DNA of 64,000 nucleotides from assembly GCA_022414725.1 (NCBI GenBank), contig CM039463.1:73511449-73575448 (forward strand), given 5' to 3'. A model generated the notes under the pieces. That model was not told the DNA's origin. It did not search any database and saw only the letters and a program-made list of their open reading frames with translations. Positions within the stretch are counted from its first letter, which is position 1. Each line of letters starts with the position of its first letter. Source of the stretch: Microglena sp. YARC. Taxonomy: Eukaryota; Chlorophyta; Chlorophyceae; Chlamydomonadales; Chlamydomonadaceae. Below are positions 34,830-44,638 of this stretch, in pieces. The translations under genes were made by a program, and so were the position numbers.

Positions 34830-35820
34830 AATCAATGATAACCAAAGAGACGGATTGAAATATCGTGTGAGAGCAGCACACGAGAGAATCAAAGCCTAAA
34901 GGACGCAGACAAGAGGACACTAAAGACTACGATGGAAAAATAAAGTCGATGGAAAAATCCACTACCTTAAAAACTATTCTTAGCATAGAATTCATGACTA
35001 GGTAAGGATGAAAAAACCATGATGAACTGGTTTCTCACTCAAAGATGGAAGTAAGAAGATTTATGAAAGTTAATTATCATAAATCCCCAGCTACGGCACT
35101 AACGAAAAACATTCTAAGAGGTGGGTATCGCACCGCAAAGAACTCATGCACTCAAGACACACCAAGCGCCTAACCACAAGCAAACCAAACCTGCAGTAAC
35201 TGAAAAAATCCAAAGGATGCGAAGTTAAAATTTTCAAGAAACTTGTAACCAACAAAGGAAACACAGTTCAATGAACAATAGAAGGGTAGATGTACAACCA
35301 TAGTACATAAAACCTATTGTCCACCTGAAAAATAGTAAACGCATAAAAGGGACTTCAAAGAATTTACTGCAAAGGAAGGAATGAAAGGGCGCTTGAAATA
35401 CACTCGGAAGAACAAGAAAGAGGTGAGCGGCGGTACATCTGCAAGTACAACTGCAAGGACATCTGCAAATACAACTGCAAGATGACCCAGCCCACCAAAT
35501 TACAGTAAAACCCAAAGGGAAATAACTACTACACTCCACAAAAAGTTCCAATCACATGAGGGGCTGGTGATCTAAAAACAGTGTGGAGTAAAAAGAAATA
35601 GCTAATCTATGATGAGCTCCACCGAACGAACCATCTGCCTATGGAACTAAGAGTCAGAAACCATCAAGACGCTATAACGGTGGTCTGAATTAAGTACCAC
35701 CTTCCACCAAAACCAAGAAAGACAGCTGAAAGGAAGCTGCCTAAACAAAGCGTCGTAACGCTCCACCAATCTAGATTACCCTATAAGTCAGTCTAGGAGG
35801 TGCTGAGGAATAGGCACTCA
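34830..35820 (-). other. element A internal sequence without recognisable genes
   Basis: This takes the place of the RT/RNase H region in element B, but I find no RT or RNase H motif. Short frames, one with a CRCPCSCTCRC-type repeat at about 35430-35480, have no known product. Confidence 0.5.
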
Positions 35821-35829
35821 CACATAGGG

Positions 35830-36800
35830 CCATGTTAACCTACGTATGAGAACCAGCAGCACCTAAAACAATGAATCCTGGGTTGACTGTAACACCCCAG
35901 CCATACGCAGTATCAAGCTAGACCAGTGTTCAAGATCATCACTTACCCATTCGGCAACGGCTACATCATCACATGGGCTTGACCCGAGTAATCCACCAGG
36001 GACGACAGGAGGCGTCGGAATTATCGACACCCGCGAGCCATCCGAGATGGTCGGAGGTTGGCGACTATTAGTCAATGGACCTGATCCAGGTACCACTATG
36101 ATCGAAGGCTGTCTAAATCCTAAAGCTTCACCGCTAAAACGTGGCACAGAGGAGGGCCTGGCGACCCCCTGAGATTCGGCTAAGATTATAGTTGGATATC
36201 CAACTCCCACCCGCCCTAAAACTTCACACACAATACAGCAAGATCAGGCCCTGGTCTAGAATGCAACAATGATACATCCAGCCAGGCCAGCCAACAACAA
36301 TTGGGGTTGTTAAAGGGCGTAGGGAATTACCGGTAACACATAACATATCACCGTTTGATGACAGGAGGGATGCAAGCGGGCACGGGGACCCATACTAATG
36401 GGAGAACCCAGAAAGACAGTTTAGAACTGAACTGGAGATAGAGAGTACATCACTACTCACTACTAACTGGCGCAACATTGGAAACCCAAATATAATAACC
36501 CTTACTCACCAGGGAATACCCAACCAGTCTACCAAATAATGCCTTTCTAACTAGCTTGTTGCGTGACTGCCCAATACTAAGATTACATAGCAAGGGCAAC
36601 CAAACAAACGCAACAACGACACATCAGGTGCAACCCCAAAGAAAAGCTCCGAAGGAGTCTTGTCTCCCTAGATGAACACGCGATTGCAAAGATAACACAC
36701 TAGCACCATGCTGAGCAGTGTCATCATCAACAACTCATGCATGCCCCAACTAATCGAGATCAACCATGCCTCTATACCACTTAACTAAAAATTCCTAAGC
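35830..36800 (-). pseudogene. element A decayed pol remnant (integrase C-terminus and linker)
   Basis: Colinear with element B at about 42870-43900. A short open piece at 35863-36231 reads ILAESQGVARPSS ... GEALGFRQ ... DDLEHWS, matching B's linker between integrase and RT (ILAESQGVARPSS ... GEALGLRQ ... DDLDHWS). Further right the nucleotide match continues through AACCCTTACTCACCAG and AATACCCAACCAGTCTACCA, but with stops and frame changes. It is non-functional. Confidence 0.8.
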
Positions 36801-36852
36801 CCTATCAGAACTCAAACACTTGAACTCAAACTCACGTAGCTAAGGCATACAC

Positions 36853-37725
36853 CTAAGGGGGGAACCAGGGGCACGGGAAGACAAAGTAGTAACCTCTGTC
36901 GAACCACGGAACGCACCCAGGGGTCACAAGGAGCCTAAGAGAGGAAATATCCACCAAGATATCATGCCAAAGATCCTCCACGGCCGCTGGACTAGGGCCA
37001 GGACGGCGTCCACTGCGGCCTGTAGCATGGGCGAAGTCCGGCGCTGCGAGACCTGGGATCACAGAAGGTGGGGAAGCGTTAGGTCGAAGTCGAGATTTGA
37101 GGTATGGGAAAAAGGAGACGAGAATGACAGTGCAGCAAGTCACACCTGGTGCAGAAAATCGCACCAATGGCAGAAAATCGCAAATCGCAAGGGCAGAATT
37201 CGAACATTTATCGCTAGGATGCGAAGAGCAGAGCCGAGGCATGTAAAGGTCCTAATATCCCGCCGTCGATGATCAGTCAATCCCAAGTCCCCCCCTCTAT
37301 CGCTCGACTCACCCGGTTGGGGGGTAGAGGGAGCAGCACCCGTAGTGGTGCTGACCATACCCCCCTGCTTCCTACCACCTCCAGAATCTCCAGGTCCAGA
37401 CGCGTAGGTCGTCCTCCTCTGGCGAATCCTACGGCAGTGCCGGCGATCCGCCAGTTTGATCGAAAAATTTCTCCAGAAGGTAGCACAGAGCCACTAGAGC
37501 GCAAGCTCATGCCAGGAGCCGACCGTCGGCTGGGCAGAGCAAAGGGGGCAAAGACGACGTAGACATCAGCAGGGAGCTTGGTCGGCTTGGCAACCTCCGG
37601 TATGCAGGCAGAGCCTCAAACACCGGAGAAAGGTTAGCGACGTCAAGGACGCGAGCAGACGAAGACGGGGTATCTCCACCGATGTCCAGGCTAGTCGCCG
37701 ACTTGAGTCTGCACGTCACAGTCAT
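36853..37725 (-). other. element A: three short open frames of uncertain origin
   Basis: Frames at 37507-37725, 37277-37510 and 36853-37242 lie between the Gag-start remnant and the pol remnant. They are Pro/Ser/Arg-rich like the N-terminal half of B's Gag, but I cannot align them with confidence. They may be diverged Gag or unrelated filler. Confidence 0.3.
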
Positions 37726-38013
37726 CTACGACAGACGGGAGGAGGCGACAGACGGCAGGGGAGGAAAAAGAAGAGAAGATGGAGGAATGACCGGGGGGGT
37801 TACTTCCACGATGGCGGAAGGACTCTCATGACCGCTAGCAGAGGCAGCTGGTGCACAAACGTCTAGCCAATCATCAAGAGGAGCCGTTCCTCCGTTGGAA
37901 GGATTGGTCGCAGCCATCGCTGAGAATGATACTGCGCATCCCGCGCGTCCAGGAAAGACCATCCATGTCATGGAGTTTCTCAAAATGGCGGGAGGTCCTC
38001 GCGGAAGTTGCAT
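37726..38013 (-). pseudogene. element A truncated gag start
   Basis: ATG-started frame of 95 codons beginning MQLPRGPPA, the same start as element B's Gag. It shares DDWLD-CAPAAS and ESPSAI-E-TPP segments with B. It ends early and lacks the Gag core and zinc knuckle. Keeping the start region may matter for packaging. Confidence 0.75.
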
Positions 38014-38037
38014 CGCAAAGCAGTGGTAGTAAATGAA

Positions 38038-38050
38038 GGGCCGTATAACC
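38038..38050 (-). other. element A putative primer-binding site
   Basis: The + strand reads GGGCCGTATAACC directly inside the 5' LTR. This resembles the anticodon region of plant initiator tRNA-Met (GGGCCCATAACC) with a small difference, as expected for half-tRNA priming in Copia elements. The tRNA comparison is from memory. Confidence 0.5.
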
Positions 38051-38348
38051 TATCAGCTTGGATAACACTCCGGAGAGTAGACTTTGTGTGTGCAGCACGC
38101 CAATCTATAAATGCGGAGACGAGAATAAGTTACAAGCACAGGAGACCCATTAAGGGGCACCAGTGGAGGAAAGGGGGCGGTAGCCTGGAACCTGATCAGG
38201 GTACAGGCTAGACAGCGCGTGTCAGAAGAACCGATGACGCAGTCAACAGGAAGCTGACATAGTACTGTCAGGACCGATAGTTCTAAGGGAGTACACAAGG
38301 AGTCACCAAGACATAAAACAAGCGAGAGCACCGCTATTCATGCTGATA
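38051..38348 (-). repeat. element A 5' LTR
   Basis: 298 bp, two differences from the LTR at 34058-34355. Followed on the right by the second GATGC target copy. Confidence 0.93.
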
Positions 38349-38975
38349 GATGCTCTAAGTGCTGAACCAAAGAAGAAAAACAAGTAAAATCAAGTGAGTA
38401 TTATTTAAATAATAGTAAAAAATGAAACAATAGTAAATAATAGTAAAACAAATCGTCCCAATCCCACCTTGTTCCTCTTGGTTGGCTGCCCTTAGTGCTG
38501 ACCCAAAGAAGAATGACAAGTAAAAATAAATGAGTAAACAATAGAAAAAAAACGTAATCGGCCCCAATCCCACCTTGTTCCTCTTGGTTGACTGCCCTAA
38601 GAGCTGAACCAAAGAAGAAAAACAAGTAAAAACAAATGAGTAAATAATAGTCAAACAAAACAAATTGTCCCCAGTCCCACATTGTTCCTCATGGTTGGCT
38701 GCCCAACGTGCTGACCCAAAGAAGAAGAAAAAAGGAAAACAGGAAATGAGTAAATACTAGCTTTTATAAAAAACAAAATCGTCCCAATCCCACCTTGTTC
38801 CTCATGGTTGGATGCTCTAAGTGCTGACCCAAAAAAGAAAAAAAGTAAAAACAAGTGAGTATTATTTAAATAATAGTAAAAATGGAAAAATAGTAAATAA
38901 TAGTAAAACAAATCGTCCCCAATCCCACCTTGTTCCTCATGGTTGGCTGCCCAAAGTGCTGACCCAAAGAAGTTA
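38349..38975 (-). repeat. 105-135-bp tandem repeat, right part
   Basis: Continuation of the array interrupted by element A, about five units. Its first two or three units nearly duplicate 33594-33960 (GTGCTGAACCAAAGAAGAAA onward). Element A therefore landed after a local duplication of these units. Confidence 0.88.
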
Positions 38976-39559
38976 GCAGCTCATCCAGCCAGCCTCGTGT
39001 TGGCAGGTACCTAGTGGCAACAAAATTTGTGTTTGTTAGTTAGTTAGTTAGTTGGCCAATTTGGTGTTTGGTTGTCAGTTCAGAAGCACGCATCTCATCC
39101 AGCCAGCCACGTGTTGGCAGGTACCTAGTTGCAACCCATTGGGTGCTTGTCAGTTGTTCGTTGTTAATTGTTGGTTGATCAGTCAATTTCATCCAGCCAG
39201 CCACATGTTGGCAGGTACCTAGTTGCAACCAAATTGGTGCTTGTCAGTTGTTGGTTGCCAGTTGTTGGTTGATTAGTCACTTTCATCCAGCCAGCTACGT
39301 GTTGGCAGGTACCTAGTTGCAACCCAATTGGTGTTTGTCAGTTAGTTAGTTAGTTAGTTAGTTGGCCGATTTGGTGTTTGGTTGTCAGTTCAGAAGCACG
39401 CATCTCATCCAGCCAGCCACATGCGTTGGCAGGTACCAAGTTGCAGCAAATTGGTGTTTGGTTGTCAGTTGGTGGTTGGAGGATGACAGTTGTTGGTTGT
39501 CAGTTAAGCACACCTCTCATCCAGCCAGCCGCGTGTTGGCAGGTACCTAGTTGTAACCA
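38976..39559 (+). repeat. irregular GTTGGCAGGTACC repeat
   Basis: About six units of CATCCAGCCAGCC-CGTGTTGGCAGGTACCTAGTTGCAACC followed by TTAGT/TTGGT-rich spacers of variable length (about 90-140 bp). The left part is matched in copy 2 at about 61805-62144. No gene. Confidence 0.85.
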
Positions 39560-40455
39560 ATCTGGTGTTTGGTTGTCAGTTGGTTAGCCAATTTGGTGTT
39601 TAGTTGTCAGTTGGTTAGCCAATTTGGTGTTTGGTTGTCAGTTGGTTAGCCAACTCGGTGTTTGGTTGTCAGTTGGTTAGCCAATTCGGTGTTTGGTTGT
39701 CAGTTGGTTAGCTAATTCGGTGTTTGATTGTCAGTTGGTTAGCCAATCCGGTGTTTGGTTGTCAGTTGGTTAGCCAATTCGGTGTTTGGTTGTCAGTTGG
39801 TTAGCCAATTCGGTGTTTGGTTGTCAGTTGGTTAGCCAATTCGGTGTTTGGTTGTCAGTTGGTTAGCCAATTCGGTGTTTGGTTGTCAGTTGGTTAGCCA
39901 ATTCGGTGTTTGGTTGTCAGTTGGTTAGCCAATTCGGTGTTTGGTTGTCAGTTGGTTAGACGTTTCGGTGTTTGGTTGTCAGTTGGTTAGCCAATTCGGT
40001 GTTTGGTTGTCAGTTGGTTAGCCAATTCGGTGTTTGGTTGTCAGTTGGTTAGCCAATTCGGTGTTTGGTTGTCAGTTGGTTAGCCAATTCGGTGTTTGGT
40101 TGTCAGTTGGTTAGCCAATTCGGTGTTTGGTTGTCAGTTGGTTAGCCAATTCGGTGTTTGGTTGTCAGTTGATTAGCCAATTCGGTGTTTGGTTGTCAGT
40201 TGGTTAGCCAATTCGGTGTTTGGTTGTCAGTTGGTTAGCCAATTCGGTGTTTGGTTGTCAGTTGGTTAGCCAATCCGGTGTTTGGTTGTCAGTTGGTTAG
40301 CCAATTCGGTGTTTGGTTGTCAGTTGGTTAGCCAATTCGGTGTTTGGTTGTCAGTTGGTTAGCCAATTCGGTGTTTGGTTGTCAGTTGGTTAGCCATTTC
40401 GGTGTTTGGTTGTCAGTTAGTTACCCAATTCGGTGTTTGGTTGTTAGTTGGTTAG
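39560..40455 (+). repeat. 31-bp tandem array
   Basis: About 29 units of GGTTAGCCAATTCGGTGTTT plus GGTTGTCAGTT, nearly uniform. It is truncated on the right by element B, whose target duplication GTTAG is part of the repeat unit. The equivalent place in copy 2 falls in the gap at 62145, so the array there is unresolved. Confidence 0.95.
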
Positions 40456-40838
40456 TATCAGCTAGAAAGCACTTCGAAGAGTGGAGAGAGATGTATGCAG
40501 CGGAGACAGACGCGCCAATCTATACACGGAGACAAGAATAGCGTTACAAGGACAGGCGGATGCCAAAGAACACCAGCGGTGGGAGAGGCGGACGCCTGTA
40601 ACCTGACTAGACCCTAAGTCAGGAATCTTAAGCCAGGCACCGGCTATACAGAGTGTGTCAGTGAGAGACCGATGACGCAGTCAACAGGAAGCTGTCACCG
40701 TGTCATGAAGGATGACACAGTCTACGGGAAGCTGACACAGTACAGACAGAAACACTGTCTGGGCCGATAGTTCTAAGGAAGTACATAAGTAGTCACCAAG
40801 TCATAAAACGCGTGAGAGCACCGCAATTCATGCTGACA
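40456..40838 (-). repeat. element B 3' LTR
   Basis: 383 bp, TATCAGCTAG ... CATGCTGACA on the + strand. The terminal inverted repeat TATCAG/CTGACA has one mismatch. Contains GGATGACACAGTCTACGGGA and a short inverted pair ACAGACAGAAACACTGTCTG. Confidence 0.95.
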
Positions 40839-40905
40839 CTCCACCTATGACACAGGTGACATGCAATACTACCTCTCCACCTATGGCACTGGGGACATAG
40901 AACTA
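40839..40905 (-). promoter_or_regulatory. element B polypurine-tract region
   Basis: On the element strand CATAGGTGGAG abuts the 3' LTR, and a second CATAGGTGGAG lies about 40 nt upstream. The arrangement matches element A. Confidence 0.6.
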
Positions 40906-41066
40906 TATGTAACATATATAAAAAAAAAAAAATCAAAGAACTCCGAAAAATCGAGAGAACTTCAAATGGAACCCAAAGGGTTATAGGAAGGAATGAAACA
41001 AGGCAAAAAATTCTAAAACAATTTGCCAAGCTAGAAAGAGAGGAAAAACTAATATCAAAAATGGGT

Positions 41067-41107
41067 AACAACGGTATAGAAAACCCGATCCGGGAATAGG
41101 AACCTAA
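41067..41107 (-). other. 41-nt noncoding block identical in elements A and B
   Basis: Lies between the end of the RNase H frame (41161) and the polypurine tract. Identical to 34785-34825. Confidence 0.7.
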
Positions 41108-41160
41108 TGCCAAACTTTGATAACGAAAAGAAACTAATATGACCAAATGCAAGGATGACC

Positions 41161-41712
41161 CTAAGAAGAAGCGGTCATACCTAACATGCGGACAAACCTC
41201 CAGAACACAGCAGGATCAAGGGGCTTGGTGAAGGGGTCAGCACAGTTATCCACGGTGTTAACATAGGCAACATCCAGTGAACCATCCTCCACCAGCTCCT
41301 TGATGTAGTGATGAATAACATCAATGTGCTTGCTGCGAGGCAGGAGCTGCCAGTCTTTGGCCCAACTTAGAGACCCTAAGTTGTCACCCTGAATGGTAAC
41401 CAAAGCACAAGGCAGACCCAGATCCACCCTCAATTTCTTCAACCATTGTACCTCCCTGGCAGCCTGGGACAGGGCCTGATACTCAGCCTCACTAGAGCTA
41501 ATGGCAACAGTAGGCTGCCTCTTGCTCATCCAGTTCACTATGCACCCCCCAGCTAGCACAGCAAAGCCAGTCTGAGACCGCCTGTCAGACCCATCATCAG
41601 CAAAGGATGAGTCACTAAAGACAGTAAAAGAGAACTCAGGGTTGTGGGTGTAAGTGAGACCCAGGTGGGAATGTGTTCTCAAATACAAGAGCAACCGCTT
41701 GGCAGCCCCCAG
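41161..41712 (-). CDS. element B RNase H domain (frameshifted from RT)
   Basis: C-terminal Pol segment. Copia-type RNase H motifs are present: FSDSSFADDGSDRRSQTG (first Asp), SSSEAEYQAL (Glu), TIQGDNLGSLSWAKD (Asp) and RSKHIDVIHHYIKE (His and Asp region). It ends in TAG after MLGMTASS. It removes the RNA strand during reverse transcription inside the virus-like particle. The frame opens in the LLLYLRTHS segment that should follow RT. The connection is broken by one base in a five-base C run on the + strand (41706-41710). With only two breaks in a young copy, these may be recent mutations or consensus errors. Confidence 0.88.
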   Translation of the reverse strand: MGAAKRLLLYLRTHSHLGLTYTHNPEFSFTVFSDSSFADDGSDRRSQTGFAVLAGGCIVNWMSKRQPTVAISSSEAEYQALSQAAREVQWLKKLRVDLGLPCALVTIQGDNLGSLSWAKDWQLLPRSKHIDVIHHYIKELVEDGSLDVAYVNTVDNCADPFTKPLDPAVFWRFVRMLGMTASS

Positions 41713-42139
41713 AGAGGGACGGTAGGGTGAGCAGAAAACCTGGACAGGTAGCTCACAGCAAAAGAAATATCAGGCCTGGTGCAAGTAGCCAGGTATAGCA
41801 AAGCACCCACAAGAGAGAGGTACTGGCTATTAGACGGCAGGGGTTCTCCAGGGGCGTCAGAAACGGTGGACTTGGCCATGGGGGCAGCAAACCTGGGTGG
41901 GGCAGCATCAGTAAGACCAAACTGCTCCACCAGATCAACAATGTAGGTGTGCTGAGAAATGTTGATCTGAACACACCTGCCTTCAGAATCAAGTGTAACA
42001 TGCATGTCCAAAGAGAGGAACTGAACCGGAACACCCATCTCTTTGACCTCCCAGCCAGCCTTTTCCATAGCCTGGATAAGCAACACATACCTATCCAGCT
42101 CACTAAAAGCACAGATAAAATCATCAACATAGGTCAGAA
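41679..42139 (-). CDS. element B reverse transcriptase, C-terminal part (frameshifted)
   Basis: Carries the YVDDFI active-site motif (YVDD at 42131-42120) followed by the typical Copia RT thumb and connection: VQFLSLDMHV, INISQHTYIVDLVEQFGL, SLVGALLYLATCTRPDISFA and VSYLSRFSAHPTVPLWG. RT copies the element RNA into DNA. The frame differs by one base from the upstream Pol frame, with the break at about 42134-42142 just before YVLTYVDD. It is lost again at about 41706 before RNase H. Both breaks lie at points where the protein would otherwise run straight through. Confidence 0.9.
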
Positions 42140-44638
42140 CATAGCTCCACCACCATCAGAATCCTTCCTAAAATACAGAGCAGGTTCAGCCTTGCACATA
42201 GTGAAGCCGTGTGCAACCAGAACCCGCTTGACATCCCTACTCCAAGCCCTGGGTGCCTGCTTCAATCCATAAAGAGACTTGAGCAGCTTGCACACAAGGG
42301 GAACACCGTTAGGACCAAGGTGCTGAAAGCCCTCAGGCTGGCGGCAGTACAGGTCCAGACCAGGTTCCAGCTTAGCGTTCAGAAACGCAGTTTTGATGTC
42401 CAGCTGCCGAACAAACATCTTTCTATGAGTGATGGCAGCCAGGAGCACCCGAAGACCTGCTTTAGAGGAGACAGGGGCATATACGTCATAAAAATCCAGC
42501 CCAGGACGTTGCAGAAAGCCACGTACCACAAAACGTGCCTTGAAGCGTATAGAACCATCAACCCCAATCTTCTTCACAAATAACCACCTGCCTGACAGGA
42601 TCTTTTGCTTACGAGGCTGTGGAGTGAGTACCCAAGTACCATGGGCATGTAGGGAAGCCATCTCATCCTTCATAGCAAGAAGCCATTGATCCCTGTCAGG
42701 GTTGGTAGGGAGCATGGCAGCTTTATAGGTTAGTTCAGTGGAGGGGGCAACAGATGCTCCCACGTACAAGCAGTTTACTTGTACATGAGCAGCGGGGATA
42801 TCAGCAGTATCAGCAGTAACCGGTAGTAGAGCCCCCAGTGCAGAACTACTGCCTGGTTGAACAGGGCCGGCCTTATTTGCCTCTAATTCAACGAAGCCTG
42901 GGTCGACCGGAACACCCCAGCCATACGCAGTATCGGAGCCTGACCAATGATCAAGATCATCACTTGCACTATCGGCAAAGGCTACATCATCACCCGGGCT
43001 CCCGATTAATCTATCAGGAACGGCAGGAGGCGAAGCGCTCACCAACCCCTTCGAGCCATCCAAGATGATTGGAGCAGGGTGACTATTAGACAATGGACCT
43101 ATAAGAGGCTCCACTATGATCTGAGATTGTCGTAATCCTAGAGCTTCACCGACGGAATTTGACGCAGAGGAGGGCCTGGCGACCCCCTGAGATTCGGCTA
43201 AGATTTTATCCGTAGGAACTGCAGAACCTCGCCCGCCCAGTGCATTCTCACGCAATACAGTACCAGCAGCCCCTGACCTGGGACGCAGAATCATCCTATG
43301 GCCAGGACAGTGGTCAACAATTGGGGAAAGCAAAGGATCTAGGGAATGGACCGCAGCCTCAGGCATGTGTCCGTTGATAGCGGCAGGGATGCTAGAAACA
43401 TACGGCGACCCGTCATAGGGAGGAAGCCCAGGAATACAGTTATAGCTAAACTGTTCATAGAAGAGTACATCACGACTCTCTACTACCTGGCGCAACTTAG
43501 GAACCCAAATAAAATAACCCTTACTCACCAGAGAATACCCAACCAGTCTACCAGATAACGCCCTTTCGTCCAGCTTGTTACGTTTCTTCCCATTGACTAA
43601 CGTGACATAGCAGGGGCATCCAAACACACGTAACAACGACACATCAGGCATCACCCCATAAAACAACTCATAAGGTGTCTTGCGTCCCTGATTGGGCAGT
43701 CGGTTACGAAGGTAACAAGCAGCTAGGAAGGCATAAGGCCAGAAAGACTTAGCTAGCTTTGATTCCAGGTGGATACTCCTAGCTATAGACTGCAAGACCC
43801 CATTATACCTTTCCACAGTTGCGTTCTGCTGGGCAGTGTACACCAACGATAACTCATGTACTGCCCCAACCGATATCAGCCAATCCTCGAACCATTTAAC
43901 TATAAACTCCTTGGCCCTGTCAGATCTCAGACACTTAAAGGCAAACCCCTGCAGCTGATTTGACCATCTGAGGATGATCGTTTGGACTGCTAAGGGAGCT
44001 TCATCCCTGGTCCTCAAGCACAATACTTCAGCAAAGCCAGAGAATTGGTCTATGAGGCACAGGATGTAAAACTCCCCACGCAGACCCCTAATATGAACTG
44101 GTCCCATTATATCCAAGTGAAGTCGTTGGAGAGGTGCACGGATCTCAGTTTTGCTTTCTTTAGGAAAAGGGAGACGTTTGCCCTTAGCCTTGTGACAAGC
44201 ATCACATGGGATCTTACCCAACTTTTGCACTTGACCCAGACTGAGGGGTAAGTTCTTAACCATACCACTCTTGACAAGTTTGTGTAAGGCACTATAGCCG
44301 GGATGACCCAACCGCCTATGCCACAACCATGCAGGAGTGGTAGGGAGAACAACTCCACCGTCCTCATCAACATCAAGTGCAAACGCTGGATAATTGTCAG
44401 CAACTTTTAAACAACGACTGGAGGTGTGACAAGGCCTACATGCAAACCGTTGAATCACCCCGTCACCAAATCGAACCGTAGGCCCAACAGCAGAAGATTC
44501 AAACACAGTGAACAAAGACTTATCACCCGTGATTGACATTCCAGCTCCAGAGTCCACATGCCAGACACCCTCAGAAAGACTAGGGCTACACACGTTAGAG
44601 AACTTCGTAGTGCAAGAGAATAGGACAGAGCGTACCTC
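42134..44638 (-). CDS. element B Pol: protease, integrase, RT N-terminal part
   Basis: This frame follows the Gag UAG directly and is in the same frame. Counting from the GTG at 44593 as residue 1, the aspartic protease motif WHVDSGAG has its Asp at about 14. The integrase zinc motif is H92-H97-C130-C133 (HRRLGH, CDAC). The DD35E catalytic triad is D161 (HLDIMGP), D225 (RSDRAKEF) and E261 (NATVERYNG), with exactly 35 residues between D225 and E261. A Pro/Ser-rich linker (about 400-630) precedes RT, which starts near 635 (QWLLAMKDEM). The RT catalytic LDIKTAFLNA has its Asp near 732. The frame stops at 42134 because of a one-base shift immediately before YVDD. There is no separate start codon at the Gag end, so expression probably needs readthrough or a sense codon at UAG. 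Confidence 0.93.
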   Translation of the reverse strand, partial: EVRSVLFSCTTKFSNVCSPSLSEGVWHVDSGAGMSITGDKSLFTVFESSAVGPTVRFGDGVIQRFACRPCHTSSRCLKVADNYPAFALDVDEDGGVVLPTTPAWLWHRRLGHPGYSALHKLVKSGMVKNLPLSLGQVQKLGKIPCDACHKAKGKRLPFPKESKTEIRAPLQRLHLDIMGPVHIRGLRGEFYILCLIDQFSGFAEVLCLRTRDEAPLAVQTIILRWSNQLQGFAFKCLRSDRAKEFIVKWFEDWLISVGAVHELSLVYTAQQNATVERYNGVLQSIARSIHLESKLAKSFWPYAFLAACYLRNRLPNQGRKTPYELFYGVMPDVSLLRVFGCPCYVTLVNGKKRNKLDERALSGRLVGYSLVSKGYFIWVPKLRQVVESRDVLFYEQFSYNCIPGLPPYDGSPYVSSIPAAINGHMPEAAVHSLDPLLSPIVDHCPGHRMILRPRSGAAGTVLRENALGGRGSAVPTDKILAESQGVARPSSASNSVGEALGLRQSQIIVEPLIGPLSNSHPAPIILDGSKGLVSASPPAVPDRLIGSPGDDVAFADSASDDLDHWSGSDTAYGWGVPVDPGFVELEANKAGPVQPGSSSALGALLPVTADTADIPAAHVQVNCLYVGASVAPSTELTYKAAMLPTNPDRDQWLLAMKDEMASLHAHGTWVLTPQPRKQKILSGRWLFVKKIGVDGSIRFKARFVVRGFLQRPGLDFYDVYAPVSSKAGLRVLLAAITHRKMFVRQLDIKTAFLNAKLEPGLDLYCRQPEGFQHLGPNGVPLVCKLLKSLYGLKQAPRAWSRDVKRVLVAHGFTMCKAEPALYFRKDSDGGGAMF

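Larger units (their letters stand above)
34058..38348 (-). mobile_element. element A: non-autonomous Copia-related LTR retrotransposon
   Basis: 4291 bp, with 298-bp direct LTRs at both ends and a 5-bp target duplication GATGC at 34053-34057 and 38349-38353. The LTRs differ at two positions that I can find (34086/38079 and 34169/38162), so the insertion is recent. Internal sequence reads on the minus strand. It keeps a Gag start resembling element B, a decayed integrase-to-RT linker part and the terminal noncoding motifs. It lacks intact protease, integrase, RT and RNase H. It is inserted in the 105-135-bp array. Block copy 2 has the unoccupied site near 61050. Confidence 0.93.
22451..39305 (+). 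repeat. duplicated block, copy 1 (with element A inserted)
   Basis: From AGCCAACCTAAACATGGCGA at 22451 the sequence is repeated in direct orientation from 49781. Almost every base matches up to about 28700/56050, and thereafter many small indels appear in copy 2. Copy 1 contains a 4291-bp LTR element (34058-38348) that copy 2 lacks. After removing it and one 5-bp target duplicate, the copies are about 12.56 and 12.36 kb. Copy 2 breaks off at the gap at 62144, equivalent to about 39305. Confidence 0.93.

Noticed and set aside
39560..40455. CRISPR-like regular repeats
   Set aside because: Units are joined head to tail with no unique spacers, and the context is eukaryotic.
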